Part shown: positions 1 to 7,447 of the stretch, in pieces
How the letters are laid out: each line of letters starts with the position of its first letter
How positions within the stretch are numbered: position 1 is the first letter of the stretch
Assembly: GCF_001423745.1 (NCBI RefSeq)
Contig: NZ_LMPC01000012.1
Coordinates: 493,107 to 557,106 of the forward strand
From: Arthrobacter sp. Leaf337
Lineage (GTDB): Bacteria; Actinomycetota; Actinomycetes; Actinomycetales; Micrococcaceae
Direction of reading: 5' to 3'
DNA: 64,000 nt
Made by a program: the position numbers and the translations under genes
The notes under the pieces: generated by a model
Told to the model about the DNA's origin: nothing
The model's input: only the letters and a program-made list of their open reading frames with translations
Database searches by the model: none

Positions 1-144
1 CTGCTCTGCAGCCATCACCACCACCTGATCCACAAGGAACAGTGGCAGATCCACGTCAAAACCGGGATCCCCTGGTTCATCCCGCCACCCCACATCGACC
101 CACGACAAGAACCCCGACGAAACAACTACTTCCGACGCGAGTGA
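1..144 (+). CDS. DUF222/HNH endonuclease, C-terminal fragment cut by the window edge
   Basis: The open frame enters from the left edge and encodes 47 residues before a TGA. It contains LCSHHHHLIHKEQWQ followed by a Trp/Pro-rich stretch ending near RRNNYFRRE. The Cys plus His-rich run is the end of an HNH nuclease motif, and the tail is typical of the DUF222 (13E12 repeat) family that is abundant in actinobacteria. The N-terminal DUF222 domain lies outside the window. A second, complete member of the family lies at 40206-41693 but has a different C-terminus. The cellular role of these proteins is not established. Confidence 0.75.
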   Translation: MLCSHHHHLIHKEQWQIHVKTGIPWFIPPPHIDPRQEPRRNNYFRRE

Positions 145-177
145 CCCTGCCGTGCTCTGACGGAGTGCCGAAATGTA

Positions 178-192
178 TTTCACTCATTGGAA
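178..192. promoter_or_regulatory. Candidate IclR operator upstream of the quercetinase gene
   Basis: TTTCACTCATTGGAA is a 15-bp inverted repeat of the form TTTCA-N5-TGGAA. It differs by one base from the TTTCA-N5-TGAAA palindrome found upstream of other units of this locus. It ends 81 bases before the ATG of the bicupin gene. The site at 6449-6463 has the same one-base deviation. Confidence 0.5.
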
Positions 193-273
193 AGCCTGAC
201 GCCCCGACCCTTCGTTTGAGGGCATGCTGGTGACCACGCCACGGCGAAGCTCCGGACTGGAAAGAAGGAACCA

Positions 274-1341
274 ATGTCCCTCAGCGTTGAGGAAATGAAC
301 ACACAACTCCCGGTGGCGAACGCGCTGCCCGGCGAGGCTGTCCCCTATTACATGGCTTCCGGCGAGGGCGCCCGATACGAAATCAACGGGCAGCTTGTCA
401 CCGTCATCGCCCGTTCGGCGGACACCGGCGGCATCTTCAGTGCCGCCTACGTCTCGGGCGGGATGGGAGCCGAATCTCCCTTCGTCAGCCACAAGGTGGA
501 GCACAAGACCCTGTACGTCTTCGACGGCATCCTGCACGTCTGGCTGCCCGGCGAAAGCCGCATCCTCACGCCCGGCGACTCCGTAGTCATTCCTCCAGGA
601 ACCCCGCACGCCTACCGCATGGCCAGCCACTACACACGGTTCCTGAACTGGATGACCCCCGGCGGCGCCGAGGCCTACTACGAACGCGTCGGCACCCCCA
701 TCGATTCGCATGTTCCGCCGGTGCGCGCGGGCCACAAACGCAGCGCACAGGAGCAGGCGGAAGTGGGGGCCGAGTTCGGCATCACGTTCCCGGAGGTGCA
801 GCGCGTTGCACCTACCTTCCAGCAGGACGCCGGCCTTCCGCCCACCCAGAGCCCGTACTTCCTCAGCGCGGGCGAAGGCGAACGCCTGGTCAGCTACCAG
901 ACCATGTTCACTTACCTCTCAAGGCCGGCGAACACCGGCTCAAACTACTTCGCAGTGCACACCAAGGGAGCCAAATCGCCCTACATTCCGCTGCACTTCC
1001 ACGCGGAGCACACCGAGAACTTCCTGTGCACGGAGGGCCGGATGTGGCTCTACGCCAACGGCCGCGAGATGCTCCTGACCAAGGGCGACTTCGTGCACGC
1101 GCCGGCCGGAACCGTCCACTCCTTCGCGTTCGACTCCCACAACACCCAGATGGTGGGTTTCCTGACGCCGTCGGTCTTCAACGGCTTCTTTGAGTACTTC
1201 AACAAGCCCACCGAGGACTACATGTACACCGAAGGCGGCACTCCGTACATGGACATGGAAGGCTTCGGCCGCGCCCAGGCGGAAATGGACCTGACCGTCG
1301 TCGGTCCCCCGCCGCAGCGTCGGGCTGCCCTGGACATCTGA
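274..1341 (+). CDS. Bicupin quercetin 2,3-dioxygenase
   Basis: A 355-residue cytosolic protein with two cupin domains and no signal peptide. The second domain carries the full metal-binding set H241-x-H243-x4-E248 and H282, in the order and spacing known from quercetinases. The first has H73, E76/H77 and H112. Quercetinases open the C ring of flavonols with O2, release CO and leave a depside of protocatechuate and 2,4,6-trihydroxybenzoate. The ATG is preceded by GAAGGAA. The gene stands alone on the plus strand and ends in a strong hairpin. The neighbouring rhamnosidases, beta-glucosidase and aromatic enzymes support a flavonol substrate. A pirin-like or other cupin oxygenase is the alternative. 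Confidence 0.82.
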   Translation: MSLSVEEMNTQLPVANALPGEAVPYYMASGEGARYEINGQLVTVIARSADTGGIFSAAYVSGGMGAESPFVSHKVEHKTLYVFDGILHVWLPGESRILTPGDSVVIPPGTPHAYRMASHYTRFLNWMTPGGAEAYYERVGTPIDSHVPPVRAGHKRSAQEQAEVGAEFGITFPEVQRVAPTFQQDAGLPPTQSPYFLSAGEGERLVSYQTMFTYLSRPANTGSNYFAVHTKGAKSPYIPLHFHAEHTENFLCTEGRMWLYANGREMLLTKGDFVHAPAGTVHSFAFDSHNTQMVGFLTPSVFNGFFEYFNKPTEDYMYTEGGTPYMDMEGFGRAQAEMDLTVVGPPPQRRAALDI

Positions 1342-1359
1342 GAAGAACCAACGAACGCC

Positions 1360-1395
1360 AATGGCCCGGACTTCCGAAAGGAGGTCCGGGCCATT
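1360..1395 (+). terminator. Strong intrinsic hairpin after the quercetinase gene
   Basis: AATGGCCCGGAC (1360-1371) pairs perfectly with GTCCGGGCCATT (1384-1395). The stem continues inward to a GAAA tetraloop at 1376-1379, giving about 16 pairs. A modest T-rich stretch (TTCTGGTTT) follows. It sits between two convergent genes and probably ends transcription from the left. It may also work from the right. Confidence 0.8.
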
Positions 1396-1411
1396 TCTGG
1401 TTTCAGGGGGT

Positions 1412-1473
1412 CATCGATTGCTCCGTAGGCGCCCTTTTCGCCCCGGAAAACGGCTGTTACGGAGCAATCGATG
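1412..1473. repeat. 16-bp perfect inverted repeat overlapping the end of the DUF3500 gene
   Basis: CATCGATTGCTCCGTA (1412-1427) is the exact reverse complement of 1458-1473, with a 30-base spacer. The right arm covers the last codons and part of the stop codon of the DUF3500 gene. Together with the hairpin at 1360-1395 it forms a double stem-loop between convergent genes. It may be a terminator for the leftward operon, though no clear T tract follows on that strand. Confidence 0.7.
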
Positions 1474-2701
1474 GGAATTGGCGCACCAGTTCGCGGCCAT
1501 AATCGTTGCCGTTGGGCGTGCGCAGGACCGTGTGCATGTGGAACGGCGCCGGCTCGTCGTTGCTGAGGAAGACCCCCGTGTGGTGGTCCAGCTCCATCAC
1601 CACCACCGGGCTCTGCAGCCGGAAGTAGAAGGCCTCCTGCCCCTCCCAGCCACCGATCCAGCTGAACCAGCTCTCGCCGTAGTGTTCCCGGATCTCCCTG
1701 CGCCGCGCAGCCCTGGGTCCGTCCGGCAGGTAGGCGATGAAATCCTCCACCACGTCATCCAGCACGGCTAGCGCCTCGGGCGGCATCGAGCCGACCGCAA
1801 TGCCCTCGTAGGGAATCACCCGGTTGTCCTGGAAGCAGCCGCCCAGATGGCGTTCGTCCCCGGGATGGATCCGACCCTCGGGCATGGCAGGATCCACCAT
1901 CGCGTCATACACCGTTGCTTCCTTTCGGAGCCTGTCCGGCAGGGCACCCATCAGTTTCCGGGCCAGCGCGATGCGTTCCTTGAAGACCTTGACGCCCCGG
2001 TGCGGGCCGGCGTCGATGACGTCGGGTTCCGCTCCGAGGAACACGGGCGAGATCACCAGCTGCGTGCCCGCGACCAAACAGTTGAGCGCCACGTGGTGGC
2101 CGAAGAGCTGCCAGCCCCAAGGTTCCGCATCGGACGGCTCACCGAACAGGGCGAAGTTGTAGCTGAACTCATTCATCAGCAGCGGAAGCCCCACCAGTTC
2201 ACCCAGGAATCCGTTGATCCGCATGAGGTTCCTGGCCAGTTCGAAACCGGCAGGGCTCAGGCTAGCCTCCACCACGGCCAGCGCGGCATCCCGGACCGGG
2301 GCGTCCAGTTCATCAAGGCGCAGTCCGGTGTCGTGCTGCATGAACTCGGGGTTCGCCCAGCTCTGCCACTCGTGGGCGTCCACGCCGTAGCTCAACCGTG
2401 AGACTTCATCGAGGGTTGCAACAGACAGCAGCTTCCGGCCGGCTGCCACCATCGCCGCCGTGGGCGCTTCTTCCCCGGCCCTGGCCGGGTCGAGCGGATA
2501 GAGCCCCGGGCGGAGGACGCCGTCGTTCGTTACCCCCTTGAAGGGTTCCGGGTAGAGCACCTCCCAGCCCTCGATCATGGGCCCCGCAAACGAATCGGTT
2601 TTGGCAGCCTCGGCGTAGTCACGGGCGCTGAGGCCGCGGATCCCGGCCACCCGCGGATGGTCCGGAGCGAACAGGAATTCACGGAATGACGGCGCTGACA
2701 C
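1457..2701 (-). CDS. DUF3500 protein, candidate phloroglucinol-branch enzyme
   Basis: A 414-residue cytosolic protein that I place in the DUF3500 family, for which I know no established function. The start is the GTG at 2701, preceded by AAAGGGA; it overlaps the end of the upstream hydroxylase gene by 23 bases, so translation is probably coupled. The protein has a histidine-rich pattern that could bind a metal: GWQLFGHH (H202, H203), ELDHHTGVF (D372, H373, H374) and FHMHTVLRTPNGNDYG (H388, H390). It is last in an operon with an FAH-family hydrolase, an FAD aromatic hydroxylase and an esterase. Inferred role: ring fission or C-C cleavage of a hydroxylated phloroglucinol, because no other candidate for that step is encoded nearby. 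The family call is firmer than the function. Confidence 0.7.
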   Translation of the reverse strand: MSAPSFREFLFAPDHPRVAGIRGLSARDYAEAAKTDSFAGPMIEGWEVLYPEPFKGVTNDGVLRPGLYPLDPARAGEEAPTAAMVAAGRKLLSVATLDEVSRLSYGVDAHEWQSWANPEFMQHDTGLRLDELDAPVRDAALAVVEASLSPAGFELARNLMRINGFLGELVGLPLLMNEFSYNFALFGEPSDAEPWGWQLFGHHVALNCLVAGTQLVISPVFLGAEPDVIDAGPHRGVKVFKERIALARKLMGALPDRLRKEATVYDAMVDPAMPEGRIHPGDERHLGGCFQDNRVIPYEGIAVGSMPPEALAVLDDVVEDFIAYLPDGPRAARRREIREHYGESWFSWIGGWEGQEAFYFRLQSPVVVMELDHHTGVFLSNDEPAPFHMHTVLRTPNGNDYGRELVRQFPSIAP

Positions 2702-4511
2702 GGGAGTCCCTTTCGGTGGGTTGCGATGAGATGTGCTGCGCCGGGCTGTTCTGCTCCGGCCTGTGCTCGAACGAATGCCGGGGCGCTGCGCTCCAGCCGG
2801 CGGCCACGGCAAGCGCTGCCGCGGCAGCCTCAGCGGACGCACCGCGCCAGGCAACGTGCTGGTCCGGACGGACCAGCACCGCGTCGGCTCCCCACAGGTC
2901 CGCCATCGGTGTCCCGTCGTCGGAAGGCCCGACGGCGGTGATGGTCACCGGGATGCCCTGCCAGGCCGCAGCATGGACGACCGGCGCAAAAACGTGAACC
3001 TCAGGCACACCGCCCAGGGCGGCGGCGTCGGCCAGGAGGGTGAAGCCGGTGCCAAGGAGGCTGTAAAGGGAGGTTGAGTCATCCAACCAGGCGTGCGGCA
3101 GCAGGGCCCCCGGGCTGGCCGAAGCGACGTACCGGATGGGGTCCTCAGCGGGAACCGGCGAACCGTCAGGCACCACCAGGGGCGAATCCGCGTAGGCGTA
3201 GCCGAGCACAAGTCCCAGCGAATCGAACTCGCTCTGTTTGACCGCGAGCGCCTCGTAAGCCGCCTGCCTGGCCCGGATGCCGTCGCCGCCGGCGCTGCGC
3301 AGGGCCGGATCAGCGAAATGGTAGGCGAGCGCCTCGCCGTTGGTGGCGGCGTCGCGGATGGTCCGCGCCGCCACCGGACGGCGTTCGAGCCCGTAACTGG
3401 CCAGGAGCTCCGGGCCGCCCCACCCTCCCAGGCTGGCCGCGATCTTCCACGCAAGGTTCGCAGCATCGCCGATGCACGTGTTGAAGCCGTGCCCGCCCCA
3501 CGGTGGATTCAGGTGCGCTGCGTCGCCCACCAGGAACACGCCGTCGCGGCCGTAGCCGGGGGCAAGAAGCATGCGGGCGGTCCAGGGATCGGTGGCCACC
3601 ACGTCGACGTCCACCTCTGTGGCCACCAGTTCGCGGACCATGGCGACGGCGGCGTCATCCGCCAGCGCGGCTGCAGCCTCTGCGTCCACGCCCTGCACGA
3701 TCGCCCACCACGTATCGGCCAGGTCCATCCGGCCCACCATTCCCGCGGTTTCCCCGCCCACCACCCAGTACTGGACGGCAGGTGGCAGCGCGATCATGGG
3801 GCCAAGGTCCTTCGAGCGGAACATGATGCTGATGTTGGACAGCTCCGCGGAACCGCCTTCCAGGCGGATGCCCAGGCTGCGGCGCACGGCGGAGGAACCG
3901 CCGTCGGCCCCGACCACAAAGTCGGCGGTGATGGTGCGGGTCCGTCCGGTATCGTCCGCCACCACGACGGCGGTTCCGGTACTGGCGGTTCCGGAAGGAA
4001 CCGGCCCTGAACTACCACTTCCGGAATTAACACTGACGTCCTGCACATGCCACCCGGTCAGCAAGGTAACCAACGGGGCCTCCGCCACGGCCGCGCGGAG
4101 GACCTCCTCCAAAACGGGCTGCGGAACCTGCTGGCCGCATTCAGGCTGCGGCCCGTAGCGGCCCGGCACCAGCTGGAACGCGTGCCGGAACGTCCGGATT
4201 TCATGGGCCGCGGGACCGGCCAGCCCGGTGCAGAAGGTGACGTCCTGGGCGTAGTCCACGGGAAGCGGTGCCGCGGCGCGGAGTGCGTCCGCCAGCCCCA
4301 GCCGGCGGAGGTGCGTCATGGTGCGGGCGTTGGTGGTCTTGGCCCGGGGGCGGGCCGGATCCACGGTGGTCCGCGGCTCGATCACCGTGCTCGGGATACC
4401 GCGGGATGCGAGGTCCAGCGAGAGGAAGAGTCCGCTGGGGCCGCCGCCGGAGATCAGGACCTGCACCTCCTCCGGCAGCGTGTCAGGAGAGGCGGTTGGC
4501 AGGGTGACCAT
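2679..4511 (-). CDS. FAD-dependent aromatic monooxygenase (PheA/TfdB family)
   Basis: A 610-residue class A flavoprotein hydroxylase. It has the N-terminal dinucleotide-binding motif GGGPSG near residue 22. The second FAD motif, GVFLVGDAAHLNPPWGGHG, lies around residues 320-340, and a C-terminal thioredoxin-like domain is typical of phenol-type hydroxylases. Such enzymes use NAD(P)H and O2 to hydroxylate phenols. The ATG overlaps the stop of the upstream FAH-family gene as TGATG, and the 3' end overlaps the DUF3500 gene. In this locus a likely substrate is phloroglucinol or its carboxylate, formed from the A ring of quercetin. That substrate is inferred from context and not visible in the sequence. 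Confidence 0.85.
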   Translation of the reverse strand: MVTLPTASPDTLPEEVQVLISGGGPSGLFLSLDLASRGIPSTVIEPRTTVDPARPRAKTTNARTMTHLRRLGLADALRAAAPLPVDYAQDVTFCTGLAGPAAHEIRTFRHAFQLVPGRYGPQPECGQQVPQPVLEEVLRAAVAEAPLVTLLTGWHVQDVSVNSGSGSSGPVPSGTASTGTAVVVADDTGRTRTITADFVVGADGGSSAVRRSLGIRLEGGSAELSNISIMFRSKDLGPMIALPPAVQYWVVGGETAGMVGRMDLADTWWAIVQGVDAEAAAALADDAAVAMVRELVATEVDVDVVATDPWTARMLLAPGYGRDGVFLVGDAAHLNPPWGGHGFNTCIGDAANLAWKIAASLGGWGGPELLASYGLERRPVAARTIRDAATNGEALAYHFADPALRSAGGDGIRARQAAYEALAVKQSEFDSLGLVLGYAYADSPLVVPDGSPVPAEDPIRYVASASPGALLPHAWLDDSTSLYSLLGTGFTLLADAAALGGVPEVHVFAPVVHAAAWQGIPVTITAVGPSDDGTPMADLWGADAVLVRPDQHVAWRGASAEAAAAALAVAAGWSAAPRHSFEHRPEQNSPAQHISSQPTERDSRVSAVIP

Positions 4512-5398
4512 CAGGCACGGCCACGGAGTGAGATGTCGCCGACGGGAGTGGTGAGCGTGCCGAGGCGGTCGATTTCCACTTCAACGGTGTCGCCCGGCTG
4601 CAGCAGCCACTGCGGTGTGCGGGCGTACCCCACACCCTCCGGGGTTCCGGTGGCGATCACATCGCCGGGATGGAGGGTGAGGGTCTGGCTGATCAGCGAG
4701 ATGATGGCCGGCACGGAGAAGATCATGTCCCGCGTGTTGCCGTTCTGGACCTCGGTGCCGTTCACCCGCGTGCGGACCTGGAGACCGTCACGGAGGTCGC
4801 CCACCTCGTCCCGGCTGACCAGCGGACCCAGCGGTCCGGTGAAGTCGCCGTTCTTGCCCAGGGTCCACTGCGTGGTGAGCTTCTGCGCCCGGCGGGCCGT
4901 GAGGTCGTTGAACGTGGAGTAGCCGAAGACCGCCTCGGCCGCTTCGGCCTCGTCCATGGATTCCACACGCCGGCCGACGTACGCCGCCACTTCGCCTTCC
5001 CAGTCCAGTCCCGCTTCGCCGGAGGGTACGGGCACGGGCACGTTCCCTACTGACAGCGAGGCCGTCCAGCGGCCGAACAGCGTGGGGTACGGAGGCAGTT
5101 CCTGGTCCTTGTAGCTGCCTTCCGCTGCGTGGGCCTTGTAGTTGAGGCCCACACAGATAACGCGGGCCGATGCGGGCACCAGCGGCACTTCGGTAACGCT
5201 GACGCGCTCAAGCCAGCCGCCGTCGTCGGCTGCTGAAGCACCGGATGCTGAGGCGCCAGCAATCAGGGAGACAGACTTGTCTTGCCAGCCGGCGGCGTCC
5301 GCCCAGAACTCGCCTACGGGCGCCAGCGGGAAAACGCGGGAGTCCACCAGGGCCGCTGCCCAGGATTCCCCGCGGTGGTTGATGCCGATGTACTGCAT
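4511..5398 (-). CDS. Fumarylacetoacetate hydrolase-family enzyme
   Basis: A 295-residue protein of the FAH superfamily, which includes acylpyruvate hydrolases, decarboxylases and hydratases of aromatic catabolism. The fold signatures visible are LDWEGEVAAYVGR, with the metal-binding acidic residues, GYSTFNDLTARRAQ and the C-terminal VIATGTPEGVGY. The start is the ATG at 5398, with AAAGG seven bases upstream; the open frame extends further but without family similarity. Its stop overlaps the start of the FAD hydroxylase gene by one base. It probably hydrolyses the acyclic product of ring opening or acts on a related keto acid. The exact substrate cannot be read from sequence. Confidence 0.85.
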   Translation of the reverse strand: MQYIGINHRGESWAAALVDSRVFPLAPVGEFWADAAGWQDKSVSLIAGASASGASAADDGGWLERVSVTEVPLVPASARVICVGLNYKAHAAEGSYKDQELPPYPTLFGRWTASLSVGNVPVPVPSGEAGLDWEGEVAAYVGRRVESMDEAEAAEAVFGYSTFNDLTARRAQKLTTQWTLGKNGDFTGPLGPLVSRDEVGDLRDGLQVRTRVNGTEVQNGNTRDMIFSVPAIISLISQTLTLHPGDVIATGTPEGVGYARTPQWLLQPGDTVEVEIDRLGTLTTPVGDISLRGRA

Positions 5399-5471
5399 GT
5401 GGAGCCTTTCAGGTCTAGCCCGGGCACAAGGAATGCCGGTCAGGCTGGGGTCAAAGTCAGGAGGTGCCGGG

Positions 5472-6353
5472 TCAGGTGACCTGGGCTTGCCTGCGGAAGA
5501 AATCGATGGTGGCGTCCAGGACCTTCTGCGCCGCTGCCGGGCTTTTGTCCGGCAGCAACCACATGTGGTCGGCGCCTTCAATGAGGAGAAGTTCGACGTC
5601 GGCGCCAGCGGCTTCCAGCGCGGCGGCGAACGTGGCGGCCTGGGCTGGCGGGACGAACCGGTCGGCGGTGCCATGGGCCAGGAAGAACGGTGGTGCTTGG
5701 CTGCCCACGTAACTCAGCGGGCTCGCAGCAGCCGCCATGTCCGGGGCATCCGCGGGCTGCACTCCGAGGAGGAGCGCTTCGCGGGAACCGGGGTCGTCCG
5801 CCGTTGCCACGGCATCCGGCAGGGCCTGGCTGCCCATCCGGACAAGGTCGGTGGGCGGGTACCAGGCGGCGACGCCGGCGACAGGTTTCACACCGGACGC
5901 CGGGGCCCCCGCACCGGCGCCGGAACCGTCTGCCCCGAGGCCCACAAGACAGGCCAGATGACCGCCGGCGGAATCCCCCCAGGCAAAAATCCTGCCCGGG
6001 TCCACGTTGAACTCAGCCGAGTGGTTCCCGAGCCAGGCGACGGCGGCTGTGGCATCCTCGAGCTGTGCCGGAAACACGGCCTGCGAGGACAGGCGATAGT
6101 CCGCCGACACCACGGCAAACCCTGCCGCGGCCAGACGCTCGAAGGGTGTCAGCGCAAAGGCGTCGGTCACCGGGCCGAGGGAGGAACGCTCCCCCATGCG
6201 CCAGCCGCCGCCGTGAAAATGTACGACGGCCGGCACCGGACCCCCGGAGCCGGCCCGGGAGGTTCCTGCCGCCGGCAGGTAGAGGTCCAGCAGCAACGGC
6301 AATCCGCCGGGACGTGAAAACTCGATCCCCCTCAGGACTTGTCCAGCAGTCAT
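5472..6353 (-). CDS. Alpha/beta hydrolase, HSL-type esterase (first of three)
   Basis: A 293-residue hormone-sensitive-lipase-type hydrolase. The oxyanion-hole motif HGGGW lies near residue 47, the nucleophile elbow GDSAGGH has Ser128, and Asp231 (TADRF) and His263 (ADHMW) complete the triad. The ATG at 6353 is chosen because GGAG lies six bases upstream; a second ATG at 6365 is possible. It is first in the leftward operon with the FAH-family, hydroxylase and DUF3500 genes and follows an operator-like palindrome at 6449. It is a candidate depside hydrolase splitting the quercetinase product. Assignment to one substrate is a guess, since two similar enzymes are nearby. Confidence 0.82.
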   Translation of the reverse strand: MTAGQVLRGIEFSRPGGLPLLLDLYLPAAGTSRAGSGGPVPAVVHFHGGGWRMGERSSLGPVTDAFALTPFERLAAAGFAVVSADYRLSSQAVFPAQLEDATAAVAWLGNHSAEFNVDPGRIFAWGDSAGGHLACLVGLGADGSGAGAGAPASGVKPVAGVAAWYPPTDLVRMGSQALPDAVATADDPGSREALLLGVQPADAPDMAAAASPLSYVGSQAPPFFLAHGTADRFVPPAQAATFAAALEAAGADVELLLIEGADHMWLLPDKSPAAAQKVLDATIDFFRRQAQVT

Positions 6354-6448
6354 CAATGACTCCATCCGTTGCCGTGGCCGGAATCAGGAACGATCCGGCG
6401 CCTTCTTCCCTAAGCCTGCTGGACGGAAGCCCCGGCGGAAACGGGAAA

Positions 6449-6463
6449 TTCCAATCATTGAAA
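6449..6463. promoter_or_regulatory. Candidate IclR operator before the esterase-hydroxylase operon
   Basis: TTCCAATCATTGAAA has the form TTCCA-N5-TGAAA, one base away from the locus consensus. It lies at the stop codon of the upstream esterase gene, about 95 bases before the next start. It therefore suggests an internal promoter for the four genes 5472-6353 to 1457-2701. Confidence 0.5.
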
Positions 6464-7447
6464 TGGCTTCGCCGACGCCACTTCATCGGCCAGGAACTGC
6501 AGGCCGCGCTGCACGATGCGCAGCCCCGCCGAGTGGTTGAGGTAGCCGTGGGTGGCGCCCGGTTCCACGCGCGCCTCCACGGCGATCCCGGCGGCCCGGA
6601 GACCATCAACGAACAACTCGCCGGAGTAGCGCAGGTCATCGTATTCGCACACCAGAACGGCTGCAGGCGGCAGGCCGGCCGGGTCCGCGTAGCCGGGCAT
6701 TGCGTAGGAGGACGCCATCAGGATCGGACCTCCGATATAGTTCTCCACCATGGCGCGGCAATCGTCCGCCGTGAAGCGGAGGATCCGCGGAAGACCGGCC
6801 ATGGCCGCGGCCCCCGGATCCCCTGGCTCCGGCAGCTCCGCATGCAGGAAGGGGTAGGCAAGCACCAGCTTCGCGGGCAGCCGGCCTCCCGCATCCTTCA
6901 GAAACAGGGCAGCCCCGACGGCAAGGTTGCCGCCGGCGCTGGCTCCGCCCAGGCAGAGGGTCCGGGGGTCAGCCCCCAGCTCCGCGGCGTGTTCCACGGC
7001 CCACAGCCAGGCTGCAAGGACATCCTCGTGCGGCACCGGAAAATGCACACCGTCGCGGGCCAGCCGGTAGTCCACGGACAGCACCATCCCGCCGCTCCTG
7101 GCGGCCACTTCCCGTGCCAGCTGGTCCGCCTCCCGCATGTCCAGGCCGCCTCCGGCGAACCCGCCACCGTGAACCCATACGAGGGCCGGAAGTCCACCGC
7201 CTGCAGCGGCTGGCAAGTCTGCTGAAGAGTCCGACGCCGGCCCGCCGTAGATGCGCACCGGCACCGGGCCGTTGGGGCCCGGCACGTCCACGGTCCGGAC
7301 CGCGACGGCAGGCGCCGCATACGGGGCCTCGCCCGCGCTGAAGGCCTCCAGCCGTTCCATGCCGGAGGGATCGGCAAGGAGCTCGGCGAAGGAACCGGCG
7401 CCGGCCACGTGGTGCATGAGGGCAGCCAGTTCCGGATCCACGCTCAT
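6455..7447 (-). CDS. Alpha/beta hydrolase, HSL-type esterase (second of three)
   Basis: A 330-residue HSL-family esterase without signal peptide. Its motifs are HGGGF (93-97), GGASAGGN with Ser170, Asp270 in CEYDDLR and His300 in GATHGY. The ATG overlaps the stop of the GH78 gene as ATGA, so both are made from one messenger. The large N-terminal helical cap is typical of the group acting on acyl or aryl esters. In this context it may remove acyl groups from flavonoid glycosides or hydrolyse the depside. It is not a close copy of its two neighbours. Confidence 0.82.
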   Translation of the reverse strand: MSVDPELAALMHHVAGAGSFAELLADPSGMERLEAFSAGEAPYAAPAVAVRTVDVPGPNGPVPVRIYGGPASDSSADLPAAAGGGLPALVWVHGGGFAGGGLDMREADQLAREVAARSGGMVLSVDYRLARDGVHFPVPHEDVLAAWLWAVEHAAELGADPRTLCLGGASAGGNLAVGAALFLKDAGGRLPAKLVLAYPFLHAELPEPGDPGAAAMAGLPRILRFTADDCRAMVENYIGGPILMASSYAMPGYADPAGLPPAAVLVCEYDDLRYSGELFVDGLRAAGIAVEARVEPGATHGYLNHSAGLRIVQRGLQFLADEVASAKPFQ

